From contig DATFVB010000042.1 of NCBI GenBank assembly GCA_035260525.1, positions 1 to 54,800 on the forward strand: a DNA stretch of 54,800 nt. The letters run 5' to 3'. Below are positions 24,372-33,315 of the stretch, in pieces. The translations under genes and the position numbers were made by a program. How positions within the stretch are numbered: the first letter of the stretch is position 1; every line of letters starts with the position of its first letter. A model generated the notes under the pieces. That model was given only the letters and a program-made list of their open reading frames with translations, was not told the DNA's origin and searched no databases. Source of the stretch: Thermoanaerobaculia bacterium. GTDB taxonomy: Bacteria; Acidobacteriota; Thermoanaerobaculia; UBA5066; DATFVB01.

Positions 24372-25331
24372 TTATCGGGCGGCTTCCCTCGCCGCCAGCG
24401 CCGCGCCGAGCGCGCCGGCGGCGTCCTTCAGAATCGAGGCGACGACGCGGGGCTTCGCGAGCTCGGTCGAGAACGCATGGGCCAGGGCGGCCTGCCGCGC
24501 GAGGCGAACGTAAGGGGCGCCGATGTCCTCGACGACTCCCCCTCCCAGGATGAAGACCTCGGGAGCGAGCGCGTCGAAGAGATTGGCGATCGCGATCCCG
24601 ACGTACCGAGCCGATCGTTCGACCGCCTCGACGGCGAGCCGGTCTCCTTCGCGGTAGGCGTCGCCGAGGGCGCGGCTGTGCAGGCGTCCGGACCGGAAGG
24701 CGTGGCGGCCGAGCGCGGTCGTGCGGCCCTTGCGGATCTCCTTCTTCAGCCACCGCGTCATGCCGCTCTTGGACGCCTCCCATTCGAGCGACCCGCGGTC
24801 GGTTCCGGCCCGCGCCCGTCGCGCGTCGATGATCATGTGGCCGAGCTCCCCGGCGTTCCGGTTGATTCCCGTGAGCACCCGCCCTCCGGAAATCACGCAC
24901 CCGCCCACGCCGGTTCCGATCCACAGTCCGACGAGGTTTCGGAGCCCTTTTCCCGCGCCCATCCGCCACTCGCCGCGCAGCGCCATGTGAACGTCGTTGT
25001 CGAGGACGACGGGGCGGGAATACGCCTTCGCGATTGCCGGCCCGATCGGGAGCCTTCGGACCGCCAGATGAGGCGACCGAAGGATCATGCCGCGCTCCGG
25101 GTCGAGCGGGCCGGGACTGCCGAGGCCGATCGCCGCGATCGACGATCTCGGGACGCCGGCGTCGGCGACGGCGCCGTCGATCGCTTCCGCGATGGCGCCG
25201 ACGAGCGCTCTTCCTCCGGCCGCAAACGGCGTCGCGCGCTTGCGGCGGCCGAGCCATCGGCCGGAAGAGGAAAAGACGCCGGCGAGGATCTTCGTCCCCC
25301 CGAGGTCGACCCCGACCCAGCACCGCTTCAC
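24372..25331 (-). CDS. ROK-family sugar kinase (glucokinase-like)
   Basis: 319 residues. The ATP site is VGVDLGGTKILAGV at the N-terminus; DNDVHMALRGEWRMGAGKG and IGTGVGGCVISGGRVLTG follow. The ROK zinc motif usually contains CXCGXXGC; here the region reads GELGHMIIDARRARAGTDRG, without those cysteines, which is unusual. EVFILGGGVVEDIG near the end is typical. There is no HTH, so it is an enzyme, not a NagC-type repressor. The start is GTG, overlapping the upstream stop (GTGA). The exact hexose is not clear. Confidence 0.85.
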   Translation of the reverse strand: MKRCWVGVDLGGTKILAGVFSSSGRWLGRRKRATPFAAGGRALVGAIAEAIDGAVADAGVPRSSIAAIGLGSPGPLDPERGMILRSPHLAVRRLPIGPAIAKAYSRPVVLDNDVHMALRGEWRMGAGKGLRNLVGLWIGTGVGGCVISGGRVLTGINRNAGELGHMIIDARRARAGTDRGSLEWEASKSGMTRWLKKEIRKGRTTALGRHAFRSGRLHSRALGDAYREGDRLAVEAVERSARYVGIAIANLFDALAPEVFILGGGVVEDIGAPYVRLARQAALAHAFSTELAKPRVVASILKDAAGALGAALAAREAAR

Positions 25332-25750
25332 GGCGGGCACGCGCCATCCCGCCGCGCCTGGATCCGGTAGCGGACCGGGTGCTTCGCTCCCCGCCCGTCT
25401 TCGACCTGGATCGTGAACTCTCCTTCGCCGCGATCGCCGTCGAACGCGAGCCGGCCGGCTCCGGAACCGCGGTAGCGTCCCGCGCACTCGCCGCTCCACC
25501 GGACGGTGCGGCCCTCGGCCGTCCACCCGTCGATCCTGCAGTCGTCCGCGGGAGCGCCGATTTCGGCGAGGAGAGCGGGGGGATCCGGCGCGCCGTCCAC
25601 GCAGCGCTCGACGATCCGCGGCGGAGGCGCGACCGGGAGGCCCCCCATCGCGAAGGTCGTCGTGAACTCCCACTGTCCGGGGGCCGCGGGGAACCGCGAA
25701 TTCCCCTTGGCGGCGAGCGTGGCGGCGAAGAGAAAGACCGAAACTGTCAT
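25328..25750 (-). CDS. DUF3617-type small exported protein
   Basis: 140 residues. A short hydrophobic start (VSVFLFAATLAA) is probably a signal peptide. The body has the family pattern: P-G-Q-W-E-F-T, a proline-rich MGGLPVAPPPRIVERC, paired cysteines (IVERCVD, DDCRI, GECAG), and a beta-rich end. Members are periplasmic and of unknown function. It overlaps the ROK kinase start, so the pair is one operon. Confidence 0.7.
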   Translation of the reverse strand: MTVSVFLFAATLAAKGNSRFPAAPGQWEFTTTFAMGGLPVAPPPRIVERCVDGAPDPPALLAEIGAPADDCRIDGWTAEGRTVRWSGECAGRYRGSGAGRLAFDGDRGEGEFTIQVEDGRGAKHPVRYRIQARRDGACPP

Positions 25751-25997
25751 CCGGGGCGGTCAGTATATCCGGCGCTTCCTGGCGTGAAATTTAATTTCGC
25801 AGAAAACATCTTTCTGACCCGCTGCCGGCGCAGTACCATCTCGGCCTCTCAGCAGCCACCCCGCGCCAAACATCATCGGAGCTCTTTGACAAGCCACTCG
25901 TCCGAGATCATTCGCCGTTTCCGAACCTTTCCCTCGTCATCCCGCCGGCCCGATGCCGGCAAAACCCTCACCTCATCAACCCATAGGAAACCCCGAC
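25751..25997. other. Upstream region between divergent genes
   Basis: AT-richer leader between the DUF3617 gene and the first beta-helix gene. TTGACA at 25886-25891 has only a poor match (CATTCG) 17 bases downstream, so a promoter is possible but weak. A CGTCATCCCG followed by CCGGCCCGATGCCGG is a relic of a dispersed intergenic repeat. Confidence 0.3.
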
Positions 25998-27491
25998 ATG
26001 AAAACTTTCGGTCTCGTTCTGCTGACGCTCGCCGCCGCCGTCGCGGCAGGTGCCTCGGACTTCTACGTCTCGCCGAACGGCTCGCCCGGCGCTACGGGCG
26101 ACGCCGATCATCCGTGGGACCTCGCGACCGCGCTCGCGCAGCCGTCTTCGGTCCATCCCGGAGACACGATCTGGCTGCGGGGCGGAACCTATCGCGGCAC
26201 GTACACGGCGAATCTGAACGGCACCGCCGACGCGCCGATCGTCGTCCGGCAGTATCCCGGGGAACGCGCGACGATCGACGGAGGCGACTCCGGCTGGAAA
26301 TCGATCTTCACGATCGCCGGCTCGTACGCCTGGTACTGGGGGTTCGAGATCACGAGCTCCGATCCGAACCGCGTCTCCGCGCAGACCGGCTCGAATCCGA
26401 CCGACATCGGCCGCGGCAACGTCCAGACGGAGCAGTCGTCCCGCACCGGCGACGGACTGAAGTTCATCAACCTGGTCATCCACGACGTCCAGGACGTCGG
26501 CCTCTGGAAGGAGGCGACGAACGTCGAGTTCTACGGCTCGCTCATTTCCGACAACGGGTGGAACGCGCCCGACCGCGGGCACGGGCACGGTCTCTACGTC
26601 CAGAACCGCGAAGGGACGAAGGTGATCCGCGACAACGTCATCTTCCAGAACTTCTGCAACGGGATCCAGGTCTACGGGACCGAGAACTCTTACCTCGACG
26701 ACATCACGATCGACGGCAACACGATCTTCGGCAACGGCGAGATCGTGAATTCCCCGGCCGACGACATCACGATCGGCGGCGGCGTCGTCGCGCACCGGCC
26801 GGTCGTGACCGACAACTTCGTGTATTTCTCGCAGTGGGGCAACGGCAACGACATCGACCTCGGCTACGCGGACTTCGGCCGCGGCTCGTCCGGCGCCGTC
26901 GTCACCGGAAACCACCTGGTCAACGGTGTCATCAAGCAGAACGCCGCGAACTCCGGGACGGTGATGACCGGCAACACGATCTACTCCTCGATTTTCGGCT
27001 GGGACGCCGCTGAGTTCCCGCAGAACAAGTACCTCTGGTCGCACCCCGGCTCGACGGTCGCCTTCGTCCGGCCGAACGCCTACGAGCCGGGGCGCGCGAC
27101 GATCGTCGCCTACGCCGGCTCCGGCGCGCCGTTCGTCCCCGCGGACGTCTCCGGCGTCCTGGCGGCGGGGCAGGCATGGGAGCTTCGGAACGCCCGCGAC
27201 TTCTACGGCGCTCCCGTGGCTTCCGGAACCTACGACGGCAGGCCGATCGCGGTCCCGATGCACGGGCTGACGGTCGCGGCGCCCGTCGGCTGGCCGGCGC
27301 CTTCTCCGTCGGAGGAATTCAACGTGTTCATCCTGCTTCCGGTCGGGTCCGCTCCCGCTCCGGGAAGCGCGCCCGCTCCCCCGACGCCGTCGCCCGACCC
27401 GTCGCCCGCTCCTCCCCCCGCGCCGACAGCCGCGCCGAGCGGACCGGTCCTGTCGCCGTCGGGCCCGGCCGACGAGCGAGGGCCCGCTTAG
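25998..27491 (+). CDS. Secreted right-handed parallel beta-helix protein
   Basis: 497 residues. A signal peptide (MKTFGLVLLTLAAAVAAGAS) is followed by the typical opening of secreted beta-helix proteins: FYVSPNGSPGATGDADHPWD, then PGDTIWLRGGTYRG. Repeated N-x-I/V-F/Y-x-N turns (DNVIFQNF, GNTIFGNG, TDNFVYFS, GNTIYSS) build the coil, as in polysaccharide lyases and other carbohydrate-active proteins. GHGHGLYVQN is strongly conserved with the paralogue downstream. The C-terminus is a Pro/Ala/Ser-rich tail of about 45 residues, perhaps a wall or surface linker. Catalytic type unknown. Confidence 0.85.
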   Translation: MKTFGLVLLTLAAAVAAGASDFYVSPNGSPGATGDADHPWDLATALAQPSSVHPGDTIWLRGGTYRGTYTANLNGTADAPIVVRQYPGERATIDGGDSGWKSIFTIAGSYAWYWGFEITSSDPNRVSAQTGSNPTDIGRGNVQTEQSSRTGDGLKFINLVIHDVQDVGLWKEATNVEFYGSLISDNGWNAPDRGHGHGLYVQNREGTKVIRDNVIFQNFCNGIQVYGTENSYLDDITIDGNTIFGNGEIVNSPADDITIGGGVVAHRPVVTDNFVYFSQWGNGNDIDLGYADFGRGSSGAVVTGNHLVNGVIKQNAANSGTVMTGNTIYSSIFGWDAAEFPQNKYLWSHPGSTVAFVRPNAYEPGRATIVAYAGSGAPFVPADVSGVLAAGQAWELRNARDFYGAPVASGTYDGRPIAVPMHGLTVAAPVGWPAPSPSEEFNVFILLPVGSAPAPGSAPAPPTPSPDPSPAPPPAPTAAPSGPVLSPSGPADERGPA

Positions 27492-27547
27492 CGCGACGGA
27501 GGACGGCGCCGGCCGCGGGGCACGTCGATTGCAGTCCGAGGCGGGCG

Positions 27548-29260
27548 CTGAAAACCATCGCTCTTCGCGCGCTCGCCGCGGCCGTGGCGCTCGCGTCCGC
27601 CGCGGCGGCGCCGGCTTCCGAATTCTTCGCCGCCCCGAACGGGAGCGCTTCCGGGGACGGCAGCCGCGCGCGGCCGTGGGATCTCGCGACCGCGCTCGGG
27701 GAGCCGCGCGCCGTGCGCCCGGGCGACACGATCACCCTGGTTCCCGGGACCTACCGCGGAGAGTTCCGGTCGAAGCTCCGCGGCCGCCGGGGCGCGCCGA
27801 TCGTCGTCCGCGGAGAGGAGGGCGGCCGCGCGACGATCGACGGCACGCTTCGCGTGTCGGGAGTTAACGCCTGGTACCGCGGCTTCGAGGTGACGAGCTC
27901 CGCGCCGGCGCGCGTTTCGCGCCAGGACGGCCCATATCCGACCGACGTGCCGCGGGGGATTCTCGCGACCGACGCGAGCGGCGAGACCGGCGAAGGGCTG
28001 AAGCTCATCGACCTCGTCGCCCACGACCTCGCCTCGGTCCTGCTCGAAAAGGATGCCGTGGATCTCGAGATCTCCGGCTGCCTCGTCTACTACAACGGGT
28101 GGACCGCGCCGGACCGGGGTCACGGGCACGGCATCTACGTCCAGAACGTCTCCGGGACGAAGACGATCCGGGACAACGTCATCTTCGAGAACTTCGACAA
28201 CGGGATCCAGGCGTACGGGAGCGCCGCCGCGGGGCTCGACAACCTCGACATCGAGGGGAACACGATCTTCGAGAACGGAGCTCCGGTGGGAGACCCGGCC
28301 AACAACGTCCTGGTCGGCGGCGGACGCGTGGCGAAGAACACGCGGATCATCGGGAACCTCCTCTGGTTCTCGGGCTTCGGACGCGGGACGCAGATCAACC
28401 TCGGATACGACCCGTACGGCGCGGGCGTGGACGGCGCCGTCGTGAAAGACAACCACGTCGTCAACGGCGAAGTGCGGATGAACCCGAAGAACGGCGTCGT
28501 CGATTTCTCGGGCAACACCGTCTTTGCGAATCTCGCGAACCTCGACCCCCGCCGGTATCCGGGCAATCGCTGGACGAAGACGCCGACGGACGGCGTCTTC
28601 GTCCGTCCCGACCGGTACGAGAAAGGGCGCGCGATCGTGACCGTCTTCAACGCCGGGCGAAAGGCGTCCGTCGCCGCGAATCTCGCCTCCGTCCTCGCGA
28701 AGGGCGAGCGCTACGAGGTCCGCAACGCGCAGAACTTCTACGGCGCGCCGATCGCGGCCGGCGTCTTCGACGGCGGTGCGGTCGTCCTCCCGATGCGGGC
28801 TTTTCCGGCCGCCTCACCGGCGGGGTGGAAGGCTCCCGCTCCGACCGGTCCGGCGTTCAACGTCTTCGTCGTGATGCGAACGGGGGAGCCGGGCGGGCCG
28901 TCAGCGGGGCGGAGGGACGTCGGTGCTTCCCGCGGTGGTCGGCGCCGTGGCGGCGGGACTCCGTCCTCCGCCGGGCATGTCGCCCGTCAGCGAGGTCGGC
29001 GCCGTCGTGCTCACCGCTCCCGGCGTCGCGCCCGGGCCCGTCGCGACCCGCAGCTCGTCGACCACGGAACGGACTCCCGGCGTCTCGCGCGCGGCTCGCA
29101 GCGCCTGGTCCTTCGCCGCGGGGGTCGCGAGCGTGCCCGAGATCGTGACGACCCGGTCGCGCGACCCGACCGTGACCGTTCCCTTCGGAATGCTTTCGGC
29201 GGCGAGTTTCCTCTCGACACTCTTCGAGAGGCGCGCGTCGGTGCGCGCGCACGCGATTGA
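27548..29260 (+). pseudogene. Paralogue of the beta-helix protein without normal start and stop
   Basis: The same protein as its upstream neighbour: EFFAAPNGSASGDGSRARPW, PGDTITLVPGTYRGEF, GHGHGIYVQN, NAQNFYGAPIAAG, FNVFVVM all align along the full length. The signal peptide also aligns, but the initiator position is CTG (C-T-G-AAA-ACC) where the neighbour has ATG-AAA-ACT. No ATG or GTG start lies close by. At the other end the homologous part stops near 28880, yet the frame stays open for 380 more bases, antisense to the BON gene. Either CTG is used and the tail is junk, or the copy is decaying. The long tail (RRGGGTPSS...) has no protein-like pattern. Confidence 0.6.
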
Positions 29261-29314
29261 AATCGCGACGGCGGCAAGCACGAGGAGTCTTCTCACGGGA
29301 GGCCGAGGGTGCAT
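28901..29314 (-). CDS. BON-domain lipoprotein or periplasmic protein
   Basis: 137 residues. A signal sequence (RRLLVLAAVAISIAC) ends in a possible lipobox Cys. A single BON domain covers about 30-90 (LSKSVERKLAAESIPKGTVT, VVTISGTLATPAAKDQALRA, TPGVRSVVDELRV), a fold that binds phospholipid at the outer membrane. The rest is a Thr/Ala/Pro-rich tail. It lies antisense to the open extension of the beta-helix paralogue; protein-like composition shows that this strand is the coding one here. Confidence 0.8.
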   Translation of the reverse strand: MHPRPPVRRLLVLAAVAISIACARTDARLSKSVERKLAAESIPKGTVTVGSRDRVVTISGTLATPAAKDQALRAARETPGVRSVVDELRVATGPGATPGAVSTTAPTSLTGDMPGGGRSPAATAPTTAGSTDVPPPR

Positions 29315-29503
29315 CTCGCGTGCCGGCGCGAGGGTCGGGCGGATGTCATCCTCCGAGGTCGAGTTGCTCGTAGGCGGGACAGGCCGGCATTCCGTCCCTT
29401 CGAATCGGAATTCGTAAGCTGCTTATTTTCATTGCCTTCCGCGCTCATTCGGACCTGTCGCGAGTGGCATCCGCGTTGCGATCTCCCCCCGCGGAGGTTC
29501 GTC

Positions 29504-29938
29504 ATGGAAGGAAGAAGGAAACTCGCTCTCGCCGCCGTCGTGACCGGAGCGCTTCTCGCGTTCGGATCCCGGCCGGCTGAGGCTCAGGTAGCCTCGCATC
29601 CCTTCGCGACCGTCGCCCGGCACGAGGGATACCGGGGCAACGATCGAAACGGATACCGGGGCGGAGATCGCCGCGGAGACCGGTACCGCGACGGCGGTCG
29701 CCGCGGGTACGGCGGAAATCGGTATCGGGACAATTACCGGCGCCGGGAATATCGGCCGTACCGTTCGTACGGCTACGGCTACGCGCCGAATGCCTACAAC
29801 GACTATTACCCGCCGTACGCCTACGACGGCTACTCTCCGTATCCGCGATATCGGACGCGGCGCATCTTCATCGCGTTCCCGTTTCCCCATTTCGTGATTC
29901 GGCGGGTGCCGATCCCGATTCCGGTTCCCGGCTGGTAA
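29504..29938 (+). CDS. Small secreted Arg/Gly/Tyr-rich protein
   Basis: 144 residues. A signal peptide (LALAAVVTGALLAFGSRPAEA) precedes a low-complexity region rich in R, G, Y and D (GYRGNDRNGYRGGDRRGDRY), then Y/P-rich segments and a C-terminal end FPHFVIRRVPIPIPVPGW. GGAGG sits eight bases before the ATG. Similar RGY-rich exported proteins are common in Acidobacteria, with no known role. Confidence 0.7.
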   Translation: MEGRRKLALAAVVTGALLAFGSRPAEAQVASHPFATVARHEGYRGNDRNGYRGGDRRGDRYRDGGRRGYGGNRYRDNYRRREYRPYRSYGYGYAPNAYNDYYPPYAYDGYSPYPRYRTRRIFIAFPFPHFVIRRVPIPIPVPGW

Positions 29939-29972
29939 CCGTCGCGGGAGCTGGCTCGGGGACCGGGAGCGC

Positions 29973-30023
29973 GTGACGGGTTCACGGCTCGTCGAACGAG
30001 CGACTCGGCCGCGAACCCGTCAC
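29973..30023. repeat. Hairpin with an 11-bp perfect stem
   Basis: GTGACGGGTTC (29973-29983) pairs with GAACCCGTCAC (30013-30023). The enclosed sequence itself holds GCTCGT/ACGAGC, giving a nested stem. Flanking CGGGAGCG and CGCTCCCG extend the pairing outside. It lies in the 355-base gap between two convergent genes. Confidence 0.75.
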
Positions 30024-30046
30024 CCCCTCGCCGACGCTCCCGCCCC

Positions 30047-30101
30047 CGCATCGCGGAGAGCTCTTGCCTCGGTTACTTCGGCAAGAGCTCTCCGCGATGC
30101 G
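30047..30101. repeat. Perfect 22-bp inverted repeat with an 11-base loop
   Basis: The arms CGCATCGCGGAGAGCTCTTG(CC) and their exact complement flank TCGGTTACTTC. No U-run on either side. Position between convergent genes suits a two-way transcription barrier. The rest of the gap, to 30293, shows no gene. Confidence 0.85.
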
Positions 30102-30293
30102 AAGGGGCCCGCAGCCGAGACGTCCGAGACCGCCGACAAGCATCCGCGTGAGCTCGCCGCGCCCCGAGTCTTGAGAGTTGAGCTTCCGTCCACCTTGGAC
30201 GATGAGGCAGGCGGTGCGCCGAGCGGAGCGGAAATGCCCAACCCGGCTCGTTCTTTTTCCGGCGGCATGCCGCCCGCGCGGTTCCCGGCCGCT

Positions 30294-30581
30294 TCAGTCC
30301 CTGCCGATCAGCACTCCCATCAATACTCCGAGCGCGATCCCGACCCCGAGCGATCCGAGCGCCACGCCGACCGAATGCTCGTCCGTGTAATCCTTCGCGC
30401 TCTCGGAAGCGCGTTCCCATCCTTCGCCGATTCGACGCGAGGCCTTCGCTCTTCTCGCCCGAAGCTCCTCCCAGATCGACGAGCCTTCGATCTCCCCGTC
30501 TCCGCCGGCGCGCCGGACGCCCGCGTCGATCGGACCCGGCGAAGGAACGTTCTCGCCCGCGGACTTGTTGAGGTCTTCCAT
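30294..30581 (-). CDS. Small membrane-anchored protein (YqjD/DUF883-like)
   Basis: 95 residues. A hydrophilic helical part (ELRARRAKASRRIGEGWERA, then SESAKDYTDEHSVG) is followed by one Gly-rich membrane segment, VALGSLGVGIALGVLMGVLIG, ending R-D. This layout matches the YqjD/ElaB type of inner-membrane ribosome-associated or stress proteins, though similarity is only in plan. AGGAG lies at good distance before the ATG. It stands between the MFS gene and the hairpins. Confidence 0.6.
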   Translation of the reverse strand: MEDLNKSAGENVPSPGPIDAGVRRAGGDGEIEGSSIWEELRARRAKASRRIGEGWERASESAKDYTDEHSVGVALGSLGVGIALGVLMGVLIGRD

Positions 30582-30685
30582 CTTTTCGTCTCCTTTCCGG
30601 AAAGTGCGTCGATGTCGAAGCGGAGGTTCAAGCAAGCGACGGGCCAGAGAAGCCGCGGCACGGCTGATCGCGGCGAAGCGCTGAC

Positions 30686-31993
30686 TTAGCGCCCCTCCCC
30701 GGCCGGCTCGATCGCGGGCAAATGTCGTTCGAGGTCGTATTCCCGGACGATCGGCGCCGCGAGCGCCACGACGCCGGCGACCACGATCGTCGCGATCCCG
30801 CCGCTCACGATCGAGAACGCGGCGCCCAACGCGGTCGAGCGGAAGAGGGAGGCCACGAATCCCGCTTCCGCTTCCCCGAGCTGCGGCCCGCCCATGAAGA
30901 AGATCATGTTGACGGAGGTCATCCGCCCCCGCAGGTCGTCGGGAGTGATGACCTGCCGCAGCGTCTGCCGGATCACCGTCGAGACCAGGTCGGCGAGCCC
31001 GGCGGCGGCGAGCGCCGCGAAGGTGAGGGCGTAATTGCGAGACAGCCCGTAGACGATCGTGGCGGCGCCGTAGGCGGCGACGGCCTTCAGGAAGATCGGC
31101 CCCTGACGGCTCGGCAGCGAGTGCAGCGCCGTGTACAGCGAGCCGACGAGGGCGCCGATCGCGGGCGCGGAGCGAAGCCATCCGTATCCGGCGGGGCCGA
31201 CGTGGAGGATCTGATCCGAGACGATCGGCAGGAGCGACATCGCTCCCGAGAAGAGGGTCGCGAAGAAATCGAGCGCCATCGTCGAGACCATGATCGGCGT
31301 CCGGAAGACGAACCGGAGCCCGTCGGCGAGCGCCTGCCGCATGCGGGGCGGCGCCGCGGCCGTCGCGGCGACGCGCCCCGACGCGCGGATGAAGAGCAGG
31401 GCGACGAGGACCGCTCCGAACGACACGGCGTTGCCGAAATAGATGAGCGAAAGGCCGCGCGTCCCGCCGCGCGCCCAGCGGCTCGTCGCCGCGATGACGA
31501 CTCCCGAGGCCGCGGGGCCGGCGATCATCGCGACGTGGAAGAAAGTCAGGTTGAGCGAGAGCGCTCCCGGCAGGTCGCCGGCGGGGACGAGCCGCGGGAT
31601 CAGCGCCTGCCGCGCCGGGTTGTCGAACGCGGTGGCGGCCGACGCGACCGCGGTGAGCACGTAGATCAGCCACAGCGTCTCGCGATGCATCAGCGTCGCG
31701 ATCGCGAGGAGGAGCGCGGCGGCCGCCATGACGCTCTGCGCGGCGAACATCACCCGCTTCCGGTCATGGCGGTCGGCGACGACGCCTCCCCAGAGCGAGA
31801 GGGCGATGATCGGCACGACGCGGACGAGCCCGACGAGGCCGAGCGCGAGCGGGGAGTGCGTGAGGAGATAGATGTGCCAGTCGATCCCGACGTTCTGCAT
31901 CTGGGTGCCGACGATCGAGATGAGCGTGGCGAGACCGAGCAGCCGGAAGTCGCGGTGCTCGAGCGAGTGGTAGGGGCGGCGAGCCGCGCTCAT
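30686..31993 (-). CDS. MFS exporter (EntS/TMF-like)
   Basis: 435 residues with twelve expected membrane helices. HRDFRLLGLATLISIVGTQM at the N-terminus, the loop GGVVADRHDRKRVM between helices 2 and 3, FDNPARQALIPRLVPAGDLP and TPDDLRGRMTSVNMIFFMGG are hallmarks of the enterobactin-exporter-like MFS group (MFS_3). Substrate unknown; small hydrophobic compounds or siderophores are typical. It seems to be a single gene. Confidence 0.88.
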   Translation of the reverse strand: MSAARRPYHSLEHRDFRLLGLATLISIVGTQMQNVGIDWHIYLLTHSPLALGLVGLVRVVPIIALSLWGGVVADRHDRKRVMFAAQSVMAAAALLLAIATLMHRETLWLIYVLTAVASAATAFDNPARQALIPRLVPAGDLPGALSLNLTFFHVAMIAGPAASGVVIAATSRWARGGTRGLSLIYFGNAVSFGAVLVALLFIRASGRVAATAAAPPRMRQALADGLRFVFRTPIMVSTMALDFFATLFSGAMSLLPIVSDQILHVGPAGYGWLRSAPAIGALVGSLYTALHSLPSRQGPIFLKAVAAYGAATIVYGLSRNYALTFAALAAAGLADLVSTVIRQTLRQVITPDDLRGRMTSVNMIFFMGGPQLGEAEAGFVASLFRSTALGAAFSIVSGGIATIVVAGVVALAAPIVREYDLERHLPAIEPAGEGR

Positions 31994-32099
31994 GCGCGGC
32001 GGTAAATCGGGCTCATCTCGGTCATTGGAGTTTGGAGTTTAAGGTTTTGCTGGAGTTCGGTGCTTGGTACTGGGAAATTGAGCCAGAGTCGGGCGCGCC

Positions 32100-33236
32100 T
32101 CATTGCCTCGCCGGCAGGGCGGTGCGGAGCGTCTGGATTTCCTCTGGAGTCGCCGGCCTCCACCGGCGCCGCGCGATCCGCCGCGAGAGGGCCTCGCGGT
32201 CGAGGATGAGGCTCGTGACGTGCCGCCCTTCCGGCGTGAACGCGTGCGCGCGGCCGCGCGGGCCGAGCACGATCAACGTCCCGCGCGTCTCGTCGGCGAG
32301 GAGATCCGCGTCGGCCGCGCTCCAGGCGTCCTGGATGGCGGCGTGCGTCGGGCGGTTCTCGCGGCGGCGTTCGACCGCGTGCTTCGTCCGGCGTCCGCTC
32401 TGCCGGCCGGACCGCTCGAGGACGCGGCGGAGATCCTGCAGGATCCCCGGTATCCTGCGCATGAGCTCCGACCGCCGCGCGGGAGACACGGCATCCTGCG
32501 CGAGATCGTCCTCGATCTGGCCGAGCCGCCCGCGGGCCGACTGGAGGGCGACCGCGAAGCCGTGCTCCGGGTGCGCGTCGAGAAACGCGGACGCTTCCGC
32601 GCCGATGCGGTTGAGCGACAGACGGGTCCTCCCTTCCGGCGAGCGGCTCTCGACCGCCTGGACGGTGATCGCCGAAAGGGGCGCCCCGCCGGGCGCGCCG
32701 AAGTGCCCCGCGACGATCTGTCCGAGCACGTCGTACGTCTTCGAGGACTTTCCGAACGGATGCAGGAGCCGCGCCTTGAGATCCCGCCCCGGCTGGACGA
32801 GCGCGAGCGGCGCGGAGCTCGAGAAGAGCTCGTCCACGCGCTCGTGGCGCGCCTCGAGGAGCGCCTGCGCGAGATCGGTCCACTGCGGCTGTCCGGTCGG
32901 CGAGAACCCCGAGAAGACCGACTGCGGACGCGGCGGCGCGGAGTGCTCGCAATCGGCGCGGTCGCAGCGGTAGCAGAAGACGCGTCCGGCAACGACCGGG
33001 TCCGCGCGCGACCCCGTCCGCTGGAGCGCCGCCCCGATTCCCGCCAGCAGCGCCGGCGCGGCCTCGGAGCCGTCGGACCGGCGGGGCGGGATCGAGACCT
33101 CGACCGAGACCCGGAGCGCTTCGGGAAACGGCGCTTCCGCGCCGAACATGCGCCGGTGCATCCGGCGGGCGAGGTCCGCGATCTCCCCCTCGATCTTCCG
33201 CGCTTCCCCCGAGAGCGATTCGCGCCCGCGCTTCAC
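32100..33236 (-). CDS. Unrecognised protein with a small Cys/His cluster
   Basis: 378 residues, no signal peptide and no membrane segment. The one distinctive motif is VFCYRCDRADCEHSAPP near residue 87, with C-x-x-C-x4-C-x-H, which could bind zinc. After it come mostly charged helical segments, among them LKARLLHPFGKSSKTYDVLG and a basic stretch RRTKHAVERRRENRP. The AHAFTPEGRHVTSLILDREA segment near the end suggests a beta hairpin. Codon use is normal, so it is a real gene. Function unknown; it stands alone between the MFS gene and the divergent phosphoesterase. Confidence 0.7.
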   Translation of the reverse strand: MKRGRESLSGEARKIEGEIADLARRMHRRMFGAEAPFPEALRVSVEVSIPPRRSDGSEAAPALLAGIGAALQRTGSRADPVVAGRVFCYRCDRADCEHSAPPRPQSVFSGFSPTGQPQWTDLAQALLEARHERVDELFSSSAPLALVQPGRDLKARLLHPFGKSSKTYDVLGQIVAGHFGAPGGAPLSAITVQAVESRSPEGRTRLSLNRIGAEASAFLDAHPEHGFAVALQSARGRLGQIEDDLAQDAVSPARRSELMRRIPGILQDLRRVLERSGRQSGRRTKHAVERRRENRPTHAAIQDAWSAADADLLADETRGTLIVLGPRGRAHAFTPEGRHVTSLILDREALSRRIARRRWRPATPEEIQTLRTALPARQ

Positions 33237-33315
33237 GCCTCCATTCTAAGGCGCGAGGCTTCGCCGTCCGGCGGTCTGGAAGCGGGCGCGGCGCCGTGTA
33301 AAGATCGCGTCCGGG

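Noticed and set aside
24372-25331. ROK repressor
   Set aside because: No N-terminal helix-turn-helix; the protein begins directly with the ATP site.
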